Shown in pieces: positions 14,031 through 27,770 of a stretch of 64,000 nt of DNA; within the stretch, counting starts at the first letter, position 1; each line of letters starts with the position of its first letter. A program made the translations under genes and the position numbers. The notes beneath the pieces were generated by a model that saw nothing but the letters and a program-made list of their open reading frames with translations, was not told the DNA's origin and made no database searches. The stretch comes from Zonotrichia leucophrys gambelii (taxonomy: Eukaryota > Chordata > Aves > Passeriformes > Passerellidae), in the NCBI RefSeq assembly GCF_028769735.1, contig NC_088175.1:6820001-6884000 (forward strand), given 5' to 3'.

Positions 14031-17000
14031 GCCGTACTCAAGTTTCTGACATGTAAAGCTCAATCCATGTGACTTCATGGGGTTGACACAAGAAGGAAGC
14101 TGAGCAAGCAAAACTCTCCTCCAGAGACACCCCAAGGGCAGTGGTTCCCTTCTCTCCTTGGCTGGAGTCCGGGGAACCCTGAAACCAGGAGAGACCCCTG
14201 CAGGAGCTGGAGAAGGCAGATCTTTTCCTCCTCAGTCTGAATGTCTCTGCTTATTCACTTTAATTTTTTAATTGTTTTTTCAGTTACACATTTCCTCCTA
14301 GAGCACACTGAGGAGGGAAGCAGACTGCAGGCAGGAGAGATGCTGCCAGACCCGTGCAGCATCAGGGAAAGCAGCTGTCTCCTCTTCCCTTCTCAGGGTG
14401 ACTGGAGAATTCTGTCCCTGTTGGATGATTCCCCAGTACCTGCTCTGCTCCTCTGAGAGTTTTCATGCTGTTATATTAATGCATCTTCATCTCAGTGTTC
14501 CCAGCCACAGTGACGCAAGAGCTCTGTAAATATAACATCAAGGGAAGAAATTCCATTTGAGCGGGGCTTATTTTACTCCTTGGTGACACATGTAATTGCC
14601 TTTATCTGCTGCAATGAGATTTTTCATAAATCCTCACTACATGGTCTTGCTCAGTTTTCTATTGCTCAACTTCCAGGAATTTTTCTTTTGGCTAAATAGG
14701 CAGAGATAAAGAATAAAGAGTGAGAATATATTCCATAAGGAGGAAGAAATACAGGCCAGAAGCCCTTTTGGAAGAGAGTTCTAAAGAAGCACAAATCTGC
14801 CTGCTTCTTTCAGCATTTTAACTACATACACTCTCCCTTAAGCCGATTTATCCAGTTCTAAAGGCTCAGAGATTAGAATGAGGAACTTGAATGGTTTGTC
14901 CCCCACAGGTGTTAATGCCAGCTTGCTCTTTTGTCTCTAAAACCCTTCCCAGCAGACTGCTGAAAGACAGGAGCCATTCATACAAGCCCTGCTCAGAGAG
15001 CCTGCCTGTGCTAGATGGAAAAAAGAATAGAAAGCAGGAAGAGAGCTGATAGCAAGGAATATGGCTTTAGGTGGAGTATCTGGGTTCTATGGAATCCTCA
15101 TCCATTTGCTGGGAGGAAAAGAAGATGCTTGGTTTGGCTGTATTCATCTACAGCAAAAAGGAAAACTTGCTGTGAAACTGGTGAACTACAACCAGCCAGG
15201 CATCAACCTAGGTAACAAAAAGGGGATTGAAAGGTAAATTATTCTCTTTTGCCATACAATCAAGGTGTCAAGGATAAAACCAACCAAGCCACCAAGCTGT
15301 ATGAAAAGAGCCACTTTAGCTGCCAATATGCCAGAACCGAGAATCTAGTAATAAACTAGGAGATTTAGAAGCAGTGTGTATGCATCAGTGACAGAAAATT
15401 ACTCCAGCTCATGGAAAATACTTGTGCAACTAAAATGGTTAGCGTAGCTTGTTTGGGATAGACTAAGTGGATTGCAGAACTTGGGAACAGCTCTGTATTT
15501 TGCCTGGCAACTCTAAAATAGTAGTCCTGAATATGACTCAAATATTAATAGACAGCAGAGGTAGATCTCATGGTGGTGTCTGCCATGGACCACAACACTG
15601 CAGCAAATTGTGCATAATCTCTATAAAGAGATGTTTGTAGCTCACAGGAGGGAAAAATCTGTCATCTTTAGCTTTAACAACCTGTGCTGATGGTCACTTA
15701 CAGCCAGTACAGAGCTTCTTATCAGTGGTTAAAAAATTATAGTAACAATATGCTGATTATGAAAATGCTGCATTAAACATGAAGCTCCTTGCCTTCATTC
15801 CAATAAATGCAGGGACTCATTTTTGAACTAAAATGAGTTGTAGCTTAAGAGAAAGAGATCATGAATTTGCTACATTTGATACTGGTATACAGAATAAAGT
15901 CCAAACAAATTATATGTGTTTTCAATGCAAAGGAGTGAATCTTGCAAATTATTTTGAGCCAAGCCATCTGGGAAAAAAGGTTTTAGACACTTATCAATCA
16001 CTGCTCACATTGTTTTGCTAAAAACAAATCTCACATCCAGGAACAAAAGACTAGAAACCTATAATTAAAAAACTTTAGGAGAAGTAAAAATTCTGCATAA
16101 AATGGAAGCTGTACAAGTAGCAAGTAGAAAGAACTGATAGCAGTCAACACCAGTCATAAGGTCTGAAACACAGACAATAGGTAAAGGAAGGAAGGAAAAA
16201 GATACAGAAAAATAACCTGTAAGATACTAGGCAGGTATAATGATGCAGCTGGGGTACATATAACTAGAAGAAATTTAAACAATAACTTTGATATTTTACC
16301 TACTAGGCATGGAGGAGTGTGCATTGGCTTTAGTTCTCTAATGGAAGTGAAGTCAATGAGCTTATTTGGTTTAGCACAATTAATAAAAGGAAGAAGTGGT
16401 CAGAACTTGGGACAAAACTTATGCTTCATGGCTCCTATTTCTAGCTTATTAATTAAGTATAAGGACTCAGCTGGTCCCTAGGCTCCCCTCTATTCCAGTG
16501 AGAGACAGAAACACCTCTACAGCATGACTGCCACCTTCAGACAGGTGTCTAAGCATGTAGACAGAAGCATCCTTTGGGCACATCTCTTCCACTGACTAGA
16601 GACTAGACAAGCAGCTTTATCCAGTGTCTTTCTCTTAGAAATTTAGAATTTAAGTTATGGGAGATGAATACCTGGCTCCTGTGACGTGATGATATTCCAT
16701 AATTCAAAGCTATGAATCCCTATGTCCCCCCTGGATGTCTATGTTTCTTCTTTTTGTCCTACAAGAGAAATAGACTTAAAAGAATCCTTTAAAAATAAAA
16801 CTAAAAAAAAAAACCCTCAAGACAAAAGAAAAAGACTTCCAAAATTTAAGTAGAGCAGATAGTCCAAGACATTAAAAAGTTACGCCATGAAATCTTATTT
16901 TCTTGAAAATAGTGCATCAACCTGGGAATAGCAGCACAATAACTAAAAGCAAGTCAAGAATCATTATTTAAGTATGCAGAACTTTTCTCAAGGGTGTGAA

Positions 17001-20000
17001 GATCCTTCCCTTTCTAAATACATTTTTCATATTTACTGTGCTCTGTTAAGCATGGCAGCACTAGCAGATAGCTGCCCAGCATTATGCCATTTATGAGGAG
17101 AGTTTCAGAGGGTTTTCTTTTTACACAGATTATCTAAACAATAAAGTAATATCCCAGGTATGATTCTCCAAGTTTAATGTCAACAAGTGCTTGGTAACAT
17201 GCTGGGGTGAGAGGACTTTGTGTTATATAGATGACAGTACAAGTAGCATCTCCAAACATATTCTATTTAGCAAGGTACAAAGTTATATTTTGGTCATTCC
17301 TACTTTAGCTGTTCCTGTAGTTCCAGCAGTGATTTTTAAAACAAAACAGTTCTTTTACCAAGACTGGCAGTTTAAAAATCTTGGATTCATTATGAAGTAG
17401 AGATCAGATTCAACCTGAACAAAGACTTTATACACCCACAGAAGTGAGTCTCTATATCCTAAAGCCTGCAGGTTTTTAAATCAAAATCTGATGAGCTCTA
17501 AGGGCTTTGATCATCCTCTCCTAAGGTCTCAACTGTTGTAGAAAATCTCAGAGGAAGGTCATTTCTATAAAGGTCCTCTTAAAAATGTTCTGAGCCTCTC
17601 CCTTTCTCACATCTTGGTCTGCAGTCCTCCTTCTACAAAATGCAGTAAAGTCAGCTCAGCTTTGTAGCAGCTTCTTGGGTTGTGAGGGGAATTGCTGTAT
17701 CCTATGGTGTGTGATGAGTTTGCAGTGTGCCCAAACATCTTTTCCCATCCCACTCAGACTCTATTACCTCCTCCTGCACCAACAGATGCCCTCAGCAATT
17801 CTGCAGAGATCCCTAATACTGCAGGATGGGAAGCTCTTGCTCATGCTGTCCAAATTTTCTAACACAGCTAAGAGACCAAGAATCCTGACACTGTATTCTA
17901 AATGACTACTTAGGACTTGCTACTGTGCCATCAAGTGATCTTCAAACAATTATTTGGCTGAAGAAGAAGAGTTACACAATCAGTTTTAATTGTGCCAAGG
18001 TAGATCCTGTATTATAAATTCAATAGCTATTTTTAAATATATTGTATGGGATTCAATAGCAAAATTCTGGGGGATGGATATAGGCACAAAAGTCAACTTT
18101 CACATGCAACATTTTCATGCTGAAAATCATTCAGTAATCGGATTAATTCTTCTTTTTAATGAGATCCCTACTTTCTATTCAAATCACAAACTCTACCTCA
18201 CATTTCTCCTTCTGGAGTATGAAATGTTTTTATCAGCATTCAGCTGTTGAAGGGAATAATAGGTTGGATGGTTCACTACAGGGTTGCTGCTTTTATCTTT
18301 TTTTATTCTTTTGTGGCACACACTTTGAATAGGCAGAAAAAGCCTGAAAATCCTTGCTATTTTACACCACTTCTTATGGAGTAGGAAATGCTGTACTTTC
18401 ACATTCCCCCTAGATTAAAAATGTGTGCTGCACCTTTGTCCTGGTAACACATAGAGCCAGCGAAAAAGCTGAAGACAGAGCATGAGCTGCACAATAAAAA
18501 TGGCCTCAGTAGGTGCCCAGTTACATCAGGACTGGTTTTTGACCCACAGAGGACAGTGTGGATACAAAAGTAAAGAAATCATGCTTACAGTGGGCTGAGG
18601 AGAGAGCAGGACATCACTGACAGGGAATAAAAAGCTCTGAGTCCAGATAGAGGGGTTGAATCCAAGGAGTCTTCAGATGACTGACAGCCTTAATGGAAGC
18701 AGCCTGGTGTCCGGAAAATGATAACTAGGAAAAAATAGGAATGGCTTCTCTGTGACCACAGTTTGTCAGCAGGAGGTCTGGCCTCACACTGGAAGAGTGC
18801 ACTGGATTGTGAAGTGGAAAGAAGTAACAGGAATTGACAGTAGAAATGAAAGAGGAGCAGAATAGTGAGGTAAACTACTGTCTTTACAGTAAAACAGGAC
18901 CTTGGAGAGTAACCTGTTTACCTGGATTTTTCTACTAGAACTCCTGAAATACAATCAAACACCTGCAACAAATGAAAGGAGCCAGGAGGAAGGGAAAAGG
19001 CTCTTTTTTGATATCTTCTACTTTAATGTGTTTAATAACTGTGTAGCTGACTTCTGCACAGCTTGGCTCTGGCAGCCAGAGTTATTTAACACCGTAATAG
19101 ACAAGATAACTGACAATTTTGTAGAAAACATTAACATTGCAAATGTTGAGATTAGGAACTTGGCAACTTTGATAGAGGCTGTATCAATCATTCATATTAT
19201 TGTTGTACTCAGAGTTTTCTGCCCTCGATCCCTGGGAAGAGTACAAAGAATTAAAATTCAACAGTACAAGTATTTAAGCATGAGCCAAGTTAAACAGAGG
19301 AGATCTTAAACCAAAACTTTCTCAGCAGGACATTTTGCTACTAGGAGAGAGTTTTTAACTCAAAGTAAAACTCTTAAAGTGAATTTATACAAGCAATTAA
19401 GGATAACCAAAGGGCAGCATCAGTCGATATTAAGGTATAGATATGACATCATACACTGCATATGAAATTCTGAATTATATTAAATTGGGATGCCAAGAAT
19501 TTTAGAGGATCACAGTTTGTTTCAAAGGGAAAAGATACAAAAAGTCTGTCAGTACAAGCAAGGATAGGAGATGTGTCTTGGACATGGGACTCAAAGAACT
19601 TTAAAGGCAAAATTTTATACATGATTTAGCTGTGGTTTCAATAGCTCTATAAATTTAAGCATATAATAAGTCCCTAAAGTGATCAGAGTAGGAATAACTT
19701 TTTAGCACCAAATGGATACAGACAGTGAAGAAAGTCTAGGAATATAGCTGTTAAAATATCACAAGCATCTGTCAATCCTGTCTTGTCTGCTATGCCCATT
19801 GACAGCAGAATTGCTTTTCCTTCCCCTGCTAAAGTACCTCATATCTATCTCTAATTATATTTACTGCAGGAAGAGAGATGGTCGGATTTTTCAAAAATAT
19901 AGATTTCTCTCATTATATCACAATTATGTAATCTGCTGTTGGAAGGAAAAATTTGCATGCAAAACAGTGTGAATAGGATCTATTCCTAAATAAAATCTCT

Positions 20001-23000
20001 TCTGACAATATTAACTAAAAGCAGTCCTTATCTTTCTGAGCTAGGAAAAGCCTTGAACATATTCTGAGACTTGCCAGAGCCCTTCCCATTAAGCTCAACA
20101 CATCCTAACTCTCTCCCAGTTAATCAGTAGATACTGCCATCCATTCTCATTAGAATAAATCTGTTCCCCAGGAGATATCCCAATAAACTGGTGGTCCCAA
20201 TTAAAATCATTCCAATTAATTTGCACTCCATGAGGGTTTTAGTGTTTTTTCACCTAAATCCAGCCTAAAATTTCTTCTGCTATCTTGTGTGACTTCACCA
20301 GCAATTTTCCCACAAAAAGGGCTAAAAATGCATTCCATAGAAGGGATCTATCCCATGGAGATGCTAGTCTGCAAAGCATTTCCTGTTATTTCAAAGTGTG
20401 GGTGTTGGACTGCAAGCTGCTTAACCAGATCTGAAGAATCTCTGCCTTACTCTCCAGCTCCCATTTGTGGCTGTCCTATCACGTCCATGGACTCCAGGTT
20501 TATTTTTCTTGGACATTTTCCACCTTTCCCCATGTTCACCAAATTTCCTTCCCAGAACAGATCTCTGCAGCTGCTGTATGCTCACAAAGAAAAACTCCAA
20601 CTTAGTCACTGCTTTTCAATTCAGCAGAGCTGTATTAAGCCTGTGTTAAATGTGTTATAGACAAAACCCTCACCCTTTTCTTGAGCATAATAGTGATTAT
20701 TCATGAGTGACTGTCAGAAATCATCTAGGTTTTCCGCTGAAACTCAGACATCTGTTTTGCCATAATGAAGAATGAAAAATGTCCAGGATGGAAAAGGACA
20801 GTTTCATTTTCCAACCCCATAACTCTTATATTTGTTTTTGCCCTACATCTCCCCTAATTTTTTTTTATTTTTTTAAAAAACAAATGTGAAAATCGAGTCA
20901 TTCAGAAGATTTAGCAATCAGGGGTCTACAAGATCAATTTCTTCATGATAATTGAAATCCCACCTTACATTTGCACTACCAATGAAAGAGAATAATTTGA
21001 ACATACTTGTACAAAGCCAAAGTAAAGGGCAAGTAAACCTTACATTTCACATGTCAAGTTAACATAAACTTGTAACTGGGAAAATACATTGAGTACAGAA
21101 CTACAAACACTCCCAAGAAGGCCAGTAGTTACCACTCTCCATATTCTGTAGCAGCTGGCTTCTGCATCTCTTTGAAGCAATTATACAATGATTCAGATAT
21201 TACTCATGGCCTGAATATAGAACCAGCTACCCATGAAGTGCTCTGGCTAGTGTTCCTTACACCTGGGTCTGCTAACATACAGCTCTACACCAGAAATGTG
21301 CCTGCGATACTCATGGATTTCAGGCACATGATGTATCACTTCCCCATGAAAAGGACAGAATGCACCAGTGGGGAGATTTGGAACAATATAGATTAGTGCA
21401 TGTTTGGAATTGGATAGACTTGGGATGGTAGATGTAAAAGTAATTGGAAGAAAACAACTGCTTGACAAACAATCATCAAAATTACCATTTTCCCAGGGTT
21501 CAGTCATCATTCTAGGTAAATAATATCTATATACCTATAAATAATACTGAGTGCAAAATTATCCAAACCTGAAGTCTTGAGTCTAGAAAAGATTTGAAGT
21601 TTTCTGGCTGGGGATCTGGCTCAGAGTGCAAACACGGGAAACAGAAGATGCTTTGCAGGGCATGCATTTATGTGTGGCCCATGGAGGAAGTGGGACAGTG
21701 GTCAATACACTTCATAAGAAGCCGTATGGCCATGCTAGTGTCTGTAGCACCAGGATCAGGAAGCCTTACACACTGGCACCCTCCACAGTTTCCTTTCTCC
21801 TCCCCTCTCTGCCCTTCATCTTTTTTTCTGTCTTTTTTCCCATCTCGCCTCCTCCACCTTCCTTATGCACTCCCAGGAATTTGGAAAGGAAGGAGGGAGA
21901 CCAAGAGAGAGATCTTGTGGGGAATGCTAGGGATTGTCAGCTACATGGCAGTGAGGAGAGGTGAAATCCTGTGCTCCTGAGGAGTGGGAGTAAGAACTCA
22001 GAAGCATGAGACTCTTGTGTAGATCCCCCTGGAACACTTACTTGCCTCTTTCTATCCCATCATCTACAATTTCTTCAAAATCCCAATATGGCCCACCTCA
22101 GTGAGATGTCTGGACCAGATTCAATAATCAGATATGAGACTGGCTTTAAATTCCCAAAGGCAGGGGGGAATGGAAAGACTTTTCAACAGCATTTTTCTCT
22201 GTCCTCCCTGTAAGTACCCTCTGGGAGCAAAAAATGTGTTATTCTGTCAGCCTGGGAGGACAAGACACAAGAGAAAAACATGTATATACTAATGAGACAT
22301 GGTAGCAGATGGAGTCAAAGTTTGATGACTGACCAGGAATGATGATGATAAATGCCCAATATTCAGCTACCTTTAAGTTCTGTGTCTGTAATACATCATA
22401 TTTTAGGGGAACAAATAAAAAAGAAAAACACACACAAGAATGTAAGCTTGCATAAACCATAGATGTTCCTCAGCCAACACATATTTTGGTCTTAGTGCAA
22501 GACTGGAATTCAATGAACTAATTTATAGATGAGATTACATTAGCTGATTAAATATTATCTTTGAACTCTAAAATATATGACTCAGTCAACTGTACAAATC
22601 TTTCAACCAAAAAAAAGTACACAATGTTCACATTGTTCAACTATTTGCTTACACCTAAAGCTTTTCTTAATAAATGGGCTAAAATTGCCTTTTTTGTTGT
22701 TGTCATAGTTTACCAGAGAATACAAGCATCAGTTCAATAGCCTTGTGATGTTTTTGTCCTTAAAGGAAGAGCTTTGTTGCAGAAAATATTATAGAATTTT
22801 TTTCTGAGATTATCCCCTCGGGCCACCACTAATCTAAACCTAATAGATAAATCCCTCACTTTTAGGATGCACCACATGAGAAAGAAATAACCAGTTATTG
22901 TGAATTTCAGTAACATGAATAAAGCTTTTTTTGGGAAATCTTCTCAACAGCATTTTAACTGCTCAATTTTAAAATATTATTAGGGCAAGCAAACAAAAGT

Positions 23001-24507
23001 AAATTCCACCAGGAATTTAGGGAAAAATAATTTTATAAAAAATATTAAATTACAGAAAAGACAATCCCAGCGGTTTATTGATTTCCACAAAGGTTTGCAC
23101 TTCATTAGATGTGCTGATAATTACCCAAGTAGTGTAGATGTTTTTCAGTAGTCTTTGATTCCCATCACTTTACATTTTTCACACTTATCTATTGTATGTA
23201 GAATTACATAGATCTGGTTTTTTTATACAGTGCTACTAAGCAGTACTATAAACTTTCAAATGACCTTGGAGACTCTACAGCTTGTCCACTCATTACTGAA
23301 GTGGCTCATTCCATCAAGGACTGAGAAGATGTTCAGAGTTATTTTGGTACCAGATATGTCTCTGGGGCTGAGGATCTCTACAGTGAAATAGAAGCACTCA
23401 AATACTCTGTCTGGGAAATACACCACCCAAAAGCCTCGTGTACAACTTAAGCTCCACAATGATGATTAAGGGGGTTTGAAGACAAGAGTAAATAGGGCTT
23501 TATGCAGGCTCTTTGCACCTGCATGAGCATTACGCTAATTGCTTGGGCTTATTTACTTTTCCTCTCACAGCCAGAACCTAGAGATAAGCTTCCACTGCAA
23601 ATCAGCCTGGGCAAAACAGTCTGCACCAACAGCAGAAGGAAGTGAGCCTGTTAATGCATTCATTTTACTTTGCAGGCATGAACAGACCATTATTGCACCC
23701 AATTATTCCTACTTCTTCTCCAACCAAACACTATGCAAAACAGGGAAATTAAACCCTTAAGCTGGCAGTGCATGTACTTATCCAGAACAGGATATCAGGC
23801 AGACTGCTGGATCCAGAAGCAGTGTCTTCAATGGCTAAAGACAAAACTCCTCCAAAATAAAGAAGAAGGGAGTGGGCACAGCATGACACGGACAGGACAC
23901 TTGGACAGACATGACAAAATCATACATCTCAGCAAACTGGCTCACTCCAGATCCATATCTCCATACCCATAAACTGTCTGCCCCAGAAATGTGTGATGTC
24001 CCTTACAGTGCTTACTGGAAGCCAGAACAAAGGCATTGAACTTGTTATTGTTATAAAATCACTGTACCTGAAACAAATGTTCCATGTAGAAAAGGTACAA
24101 AAGACATGAGTGGTTACATTTAAATTATGGTTTAATTAATAATGTTGGTTATAAATCTGTATTTTTCTCTTGTTAAGAAATGTTGAAAGATTGGGAATGA
24201 AATGTATAAGTGGTCTATTTGTGAGGGGAAAAAAAATGAGATTCAATCTCAAGTCTGTGTGGATTTAGAGATGACCTGTAGAAATTAGTAGATCAGTGCA
24301 ATGACAACAGTGAGATATTCAGGTGGGGCTAAAAGGTGATGGCAACAATCCCCAGAAGGGTTTCCAAGCAGTGACTGACAGCATGTCAGAACAGCAATAA
24401 CCTCACACATGCCCTGAGAGATTCATAACCAGCTATTACCACTCATGGGCTTGAGATAGAAGAGATATTTCTGATAAAACACCAGCTTAAAACTATTCTG
24501 ACTGCTA

Positions 24508-24840
24508 TCACAGAATCCCAAAACAGCTTGGGTTAGAAGGCACCTTTAAAAGTCATCTAGTCCAAGCCCCCTGCAGTGAGTTGGGACATCCACAACCAGA
24601 GCAGGTTGGTCAGAGCCCCATCCAACCTGACCTTGACTGAAGGGTTGATTCCAGGGATGGGGCATCCATCACCTCTCTGTGCAACCTATGACAGTGTTTC
24701 ATCCTCATAGTAAAAGTTTTCTTCCTTATAGCTACTCTGAGTCTATCCTCTTTAATTTAAAACCATCACCCCTTGTGCTGTCACACCAGGCACTACTAAA
24801 ATATCTGTCCCCATCTTTCTCATTAACCTCCTTAGTAAAA
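24508..24840 (-). mobile_element. CR1 LINE 3' fragment
   Basis: In + strand orientation the element begins with the reversed CR1 terminus (TCACAGAATCCCAAAACAG, then GGTTAGAAGGCACC and CATCTAGTCCAAGCCCCC). It continues through diagnostic reversed CR1 text, including CATCCAACCTGACCTTGA and CCTTGTGCTGTCACACCAGGC. It therefore lies on the minus strand and is 5' truncated. Divergence is considerable and no long reading frame remains. An AAAAT array begins about 55 bp past its truncated end. The family assignment to CR1 is firm; I cannot give the subfamily. Confidence 0.88.
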
Positions 24841-24895
24841 GTCAGTGATGCATCCATAAGCTGATGGTTGTATGCCACTTAGGTTCCTCTACCTC

Positions 24896-25025
24896 AAAAA
24901 ATAAAAAATAAAATAAAATAAAATAAAATAAAATAAAATAAAATAAAATAAAATAAAATAAAATAAAATAAAATAAAATAAAATAAAATAAAATAAAATA
25001 AAATAAAATAAAATAAAATAAAATA
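24896..25025. repeat. (AAAAT)n pentanucleotide array
   Basis: This is roughly 24 tandem copies of AAAAT (AATAA in other phases), almost without interruption for about 130 bp. It lies close to the truncated end of the neighbouring CR1 fragment. It gives open frames of the FILFYFILFYFIL type on the minus strand, which are not genes. It is likely highly polymorphic in length. Confidence 0.96.
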
Positions 25026-27716
25026 CTGTGAAGAGAAACAGGATGAGAATACTGAAGCATGTTCCATGCAAACACACAGACAGGACTCTCCAGCTTCTTG
25101 AAGAAATGGCAGAGAGAGGATATCTCAGGAAAGACACGTGAAATGCCTAAAAAAGCAAGGAACAAGTAAATTGAAATTATTTCTCATCATAACCAACAAA
25201 AGAACCAAAAAGCATGAAATGGCAGGGGCAAGTGATAGAGTCAAAGCAAAGCAAGGGAGGCATTTACCCACATAGCACCTAGGTAAAGATCTTTCTGCCA
25301 TAGGATACCATGAATATTAAAATCATATCTGGATTAAGAAAGTAATAAGAAAATAATACTTTTTTATAGTATCACCTATAAGTAAGGAAATAATTTAATT
25401 GAAAATTCCTAGAGTCTGGGGGACATTCTGGGAAATAAAGACTCTGTGCTTGGTCTGTTCTTGTGCATTACTCTGGGCACCTCTGCTCTCAACGAGATAG
25501 TGGGGTAGATGTGCCCCTGCCTTGAGTAATACAGTTCTTTTCTTGTTTAGACCTTTTACTGGTCTCATCAAAATGTCTTGGAAAACATAAGGTGATGCAG
25601 CCTTTAGGCCAGAAGGATGAACCATGAAAACACAACAACCGTGAGAGACAAAAAGGTGGTATTTAATTCCTCCCTGGTTAGATACATTACCAGGCCATTT
25701 TTTTATTCACCTTCCACAGCCTTTTCTGACCCACCCTTCTCTACATAGCCCATTAGCAAATTGCAACTCCATTTGTACTGGAGGCCTCAGCAGCCAGTTA
25801 GGAGCTACCCCCAACCATTCTCAAGAAATAATGGTACCAGTAAAGATTCATAAGAGTTTGATATGATTTGGGAACATCCAAAAGAGACAGACACTCACCT
25901 TGTTCCCTGAGAGAGTAATTTTAACTTAGTGGGAACAGAAAATAAAAGCCTAGAAGACTTTTTATAAAACTGGTAGAAAGGCTTTGGTTAAACTACTTTT
26001 CAGTGGAAAATTACCCGGTATGATGCTTGATCTCCAAAATGATGATGTTGAATTCTTTTTCTCAAGCAGTGTCAGATTATTGAGGGAAAACTTCAGCTTT
26101 TCATCTAGAAAATGGCTTTCTAGAATAGAAGGGTGTTCAGTTTGTAACTGCAGACTCAACTGAACACTCTGTCAGAAGCAGCACCAAAGTGTCTCAGGGA
26201 TTTGCCATTTGGGCCCTTGTCTGGATGACTTCTCTGCACTGTCTGCCTTGAATGAACAACAGTTCCCATGAGGTACAACAGTGATTCAGAGCAAAAATAG
26301 ACTACAGGATCCATGAGCAGCCCAGGGATCCCATTTCACAAAGGGGAAATGTTCAGGAGCTCTCTACTCTGCAGTTCTCTGCAGGGAACAGTTCTGAAAG
26401 GGCATTGTTGGCCAAAACCAGGGAGTTCACCTCTCTCACTCATCCTTCATTTTTGCAGCGGAATCCTGAATCTGTGGGAGCCTAAATGGTGTGATAGGAT
26501 ATTCTTTAGAACCTTGGATGCAGAGATTGGTGAAAGTCAGAGACAAGTTTGGGAAAACTTAGAAGAGTATCTAGCAAGAATTCCCCACAGTGGCTAAGTC
26601 ATATCATTTAAGTTTTTAGAGCAGAAGTCATGTTTCAATGAATTTTTAATCCTATTACATCTTTTTGTTTTAATGCAACATGAATCTGTAAAAGTCAACA
26701 CATTCTAATCTGGAAACATCTAACATTTTAACATGCAGAGCCAAAGGTTTTGTCTAAAGTACTATTGCTCTCCCTAAAATCAGGTTTTAATATTGCAATT
26801 GCTGCTTCTAATCACTACCCTTCCACTTTGCTTTATTAGTTAGCATTTAGGTGCTAACCATTAAATAGAATTCTGTCCACTGGGGTTTGTCATACACTGC
26901 AGTTAGAGCAGAAGTAGCTGAGGCATCACTCTTCAATAGTGGCATAAGTCCTTGTATGAGCAATAGAAGCTGCCACTCTCTTTATGAGCCAAGCTAAATG
27001 CTGTTAAAATGATGAATGAACTAGTTCCATTTTATTTGTTCAGCCTTTCCCAGTGCTCTTCCTACAACCCAATTTAAATCACCAGCTTGTATTTTACATA
27101 AATTCCTATGTGCTTGAAATACACAGATGCCTGCATAGAATGGCAGAACAACAGTAAAGGTTTATTTTCTTTTCCAGTTAGCAAAGAGTTAAAGAACTGA
27201 AATGGAGCTGAAATATTTATTCAAGATTAATCCCCATGCTCTTAGGCAGCCCTTAAGAGATTTTTCCAGGTAGTTTACAAGACCATCCTGCTTTGCAGCC
27301 AAGGGTTGTTGGATATCCATGGGAAGTTGAATCTCAGACTGATCAGTCCCTCCAGACTGCCATACAAAACAATAATGTTAAATCAAAATCATCTTGATTA
27401 AATAATCTAATTAAAAGGCACATACAAGCACTGTTGTAGCAAACTTTTTTTCCTCCTGTGAGGATCAAGAAATCTTCAAATTTACCTTTTTTCAAAATTA
27501 GGTGTAAACATTTCCTTCCAATAACATGTTTATGACCTATTAATTAGTTCCCTACAAGCATAGCTGAAATCCCAAATCTGCTTTAACATGGTTCAAGGAG
27601 ATAAAATTACTTTCAGCCAAACATCCCAAGACAAAACATGAGAAAGAAATCACATTCAGGGAGGTTTGACTGGATGATCAAATACAAATCCCCAAAGTCC
27701 TACCCTTCATTTCAGT

Positions 27717-27770
27717 GGGGAGGAGAGGGAGAACGAAGGAGAAGAGGAGGAGGGAGAGACAGAGAGCACT
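27717..27770. repeat. GA-rich purine stretch
   Basis: This is about 50 bases of imperfect GGAGGAGA-type purine sequence in the long intron. It is low-complexity, with no coding potential of its own. Confidence 0.6.

Noticed and set aside
24842..25165. 107-codon minus-strand ORF rich in FILFYFILFYF
   Set aside because: It is a translation of the AAAAT array.
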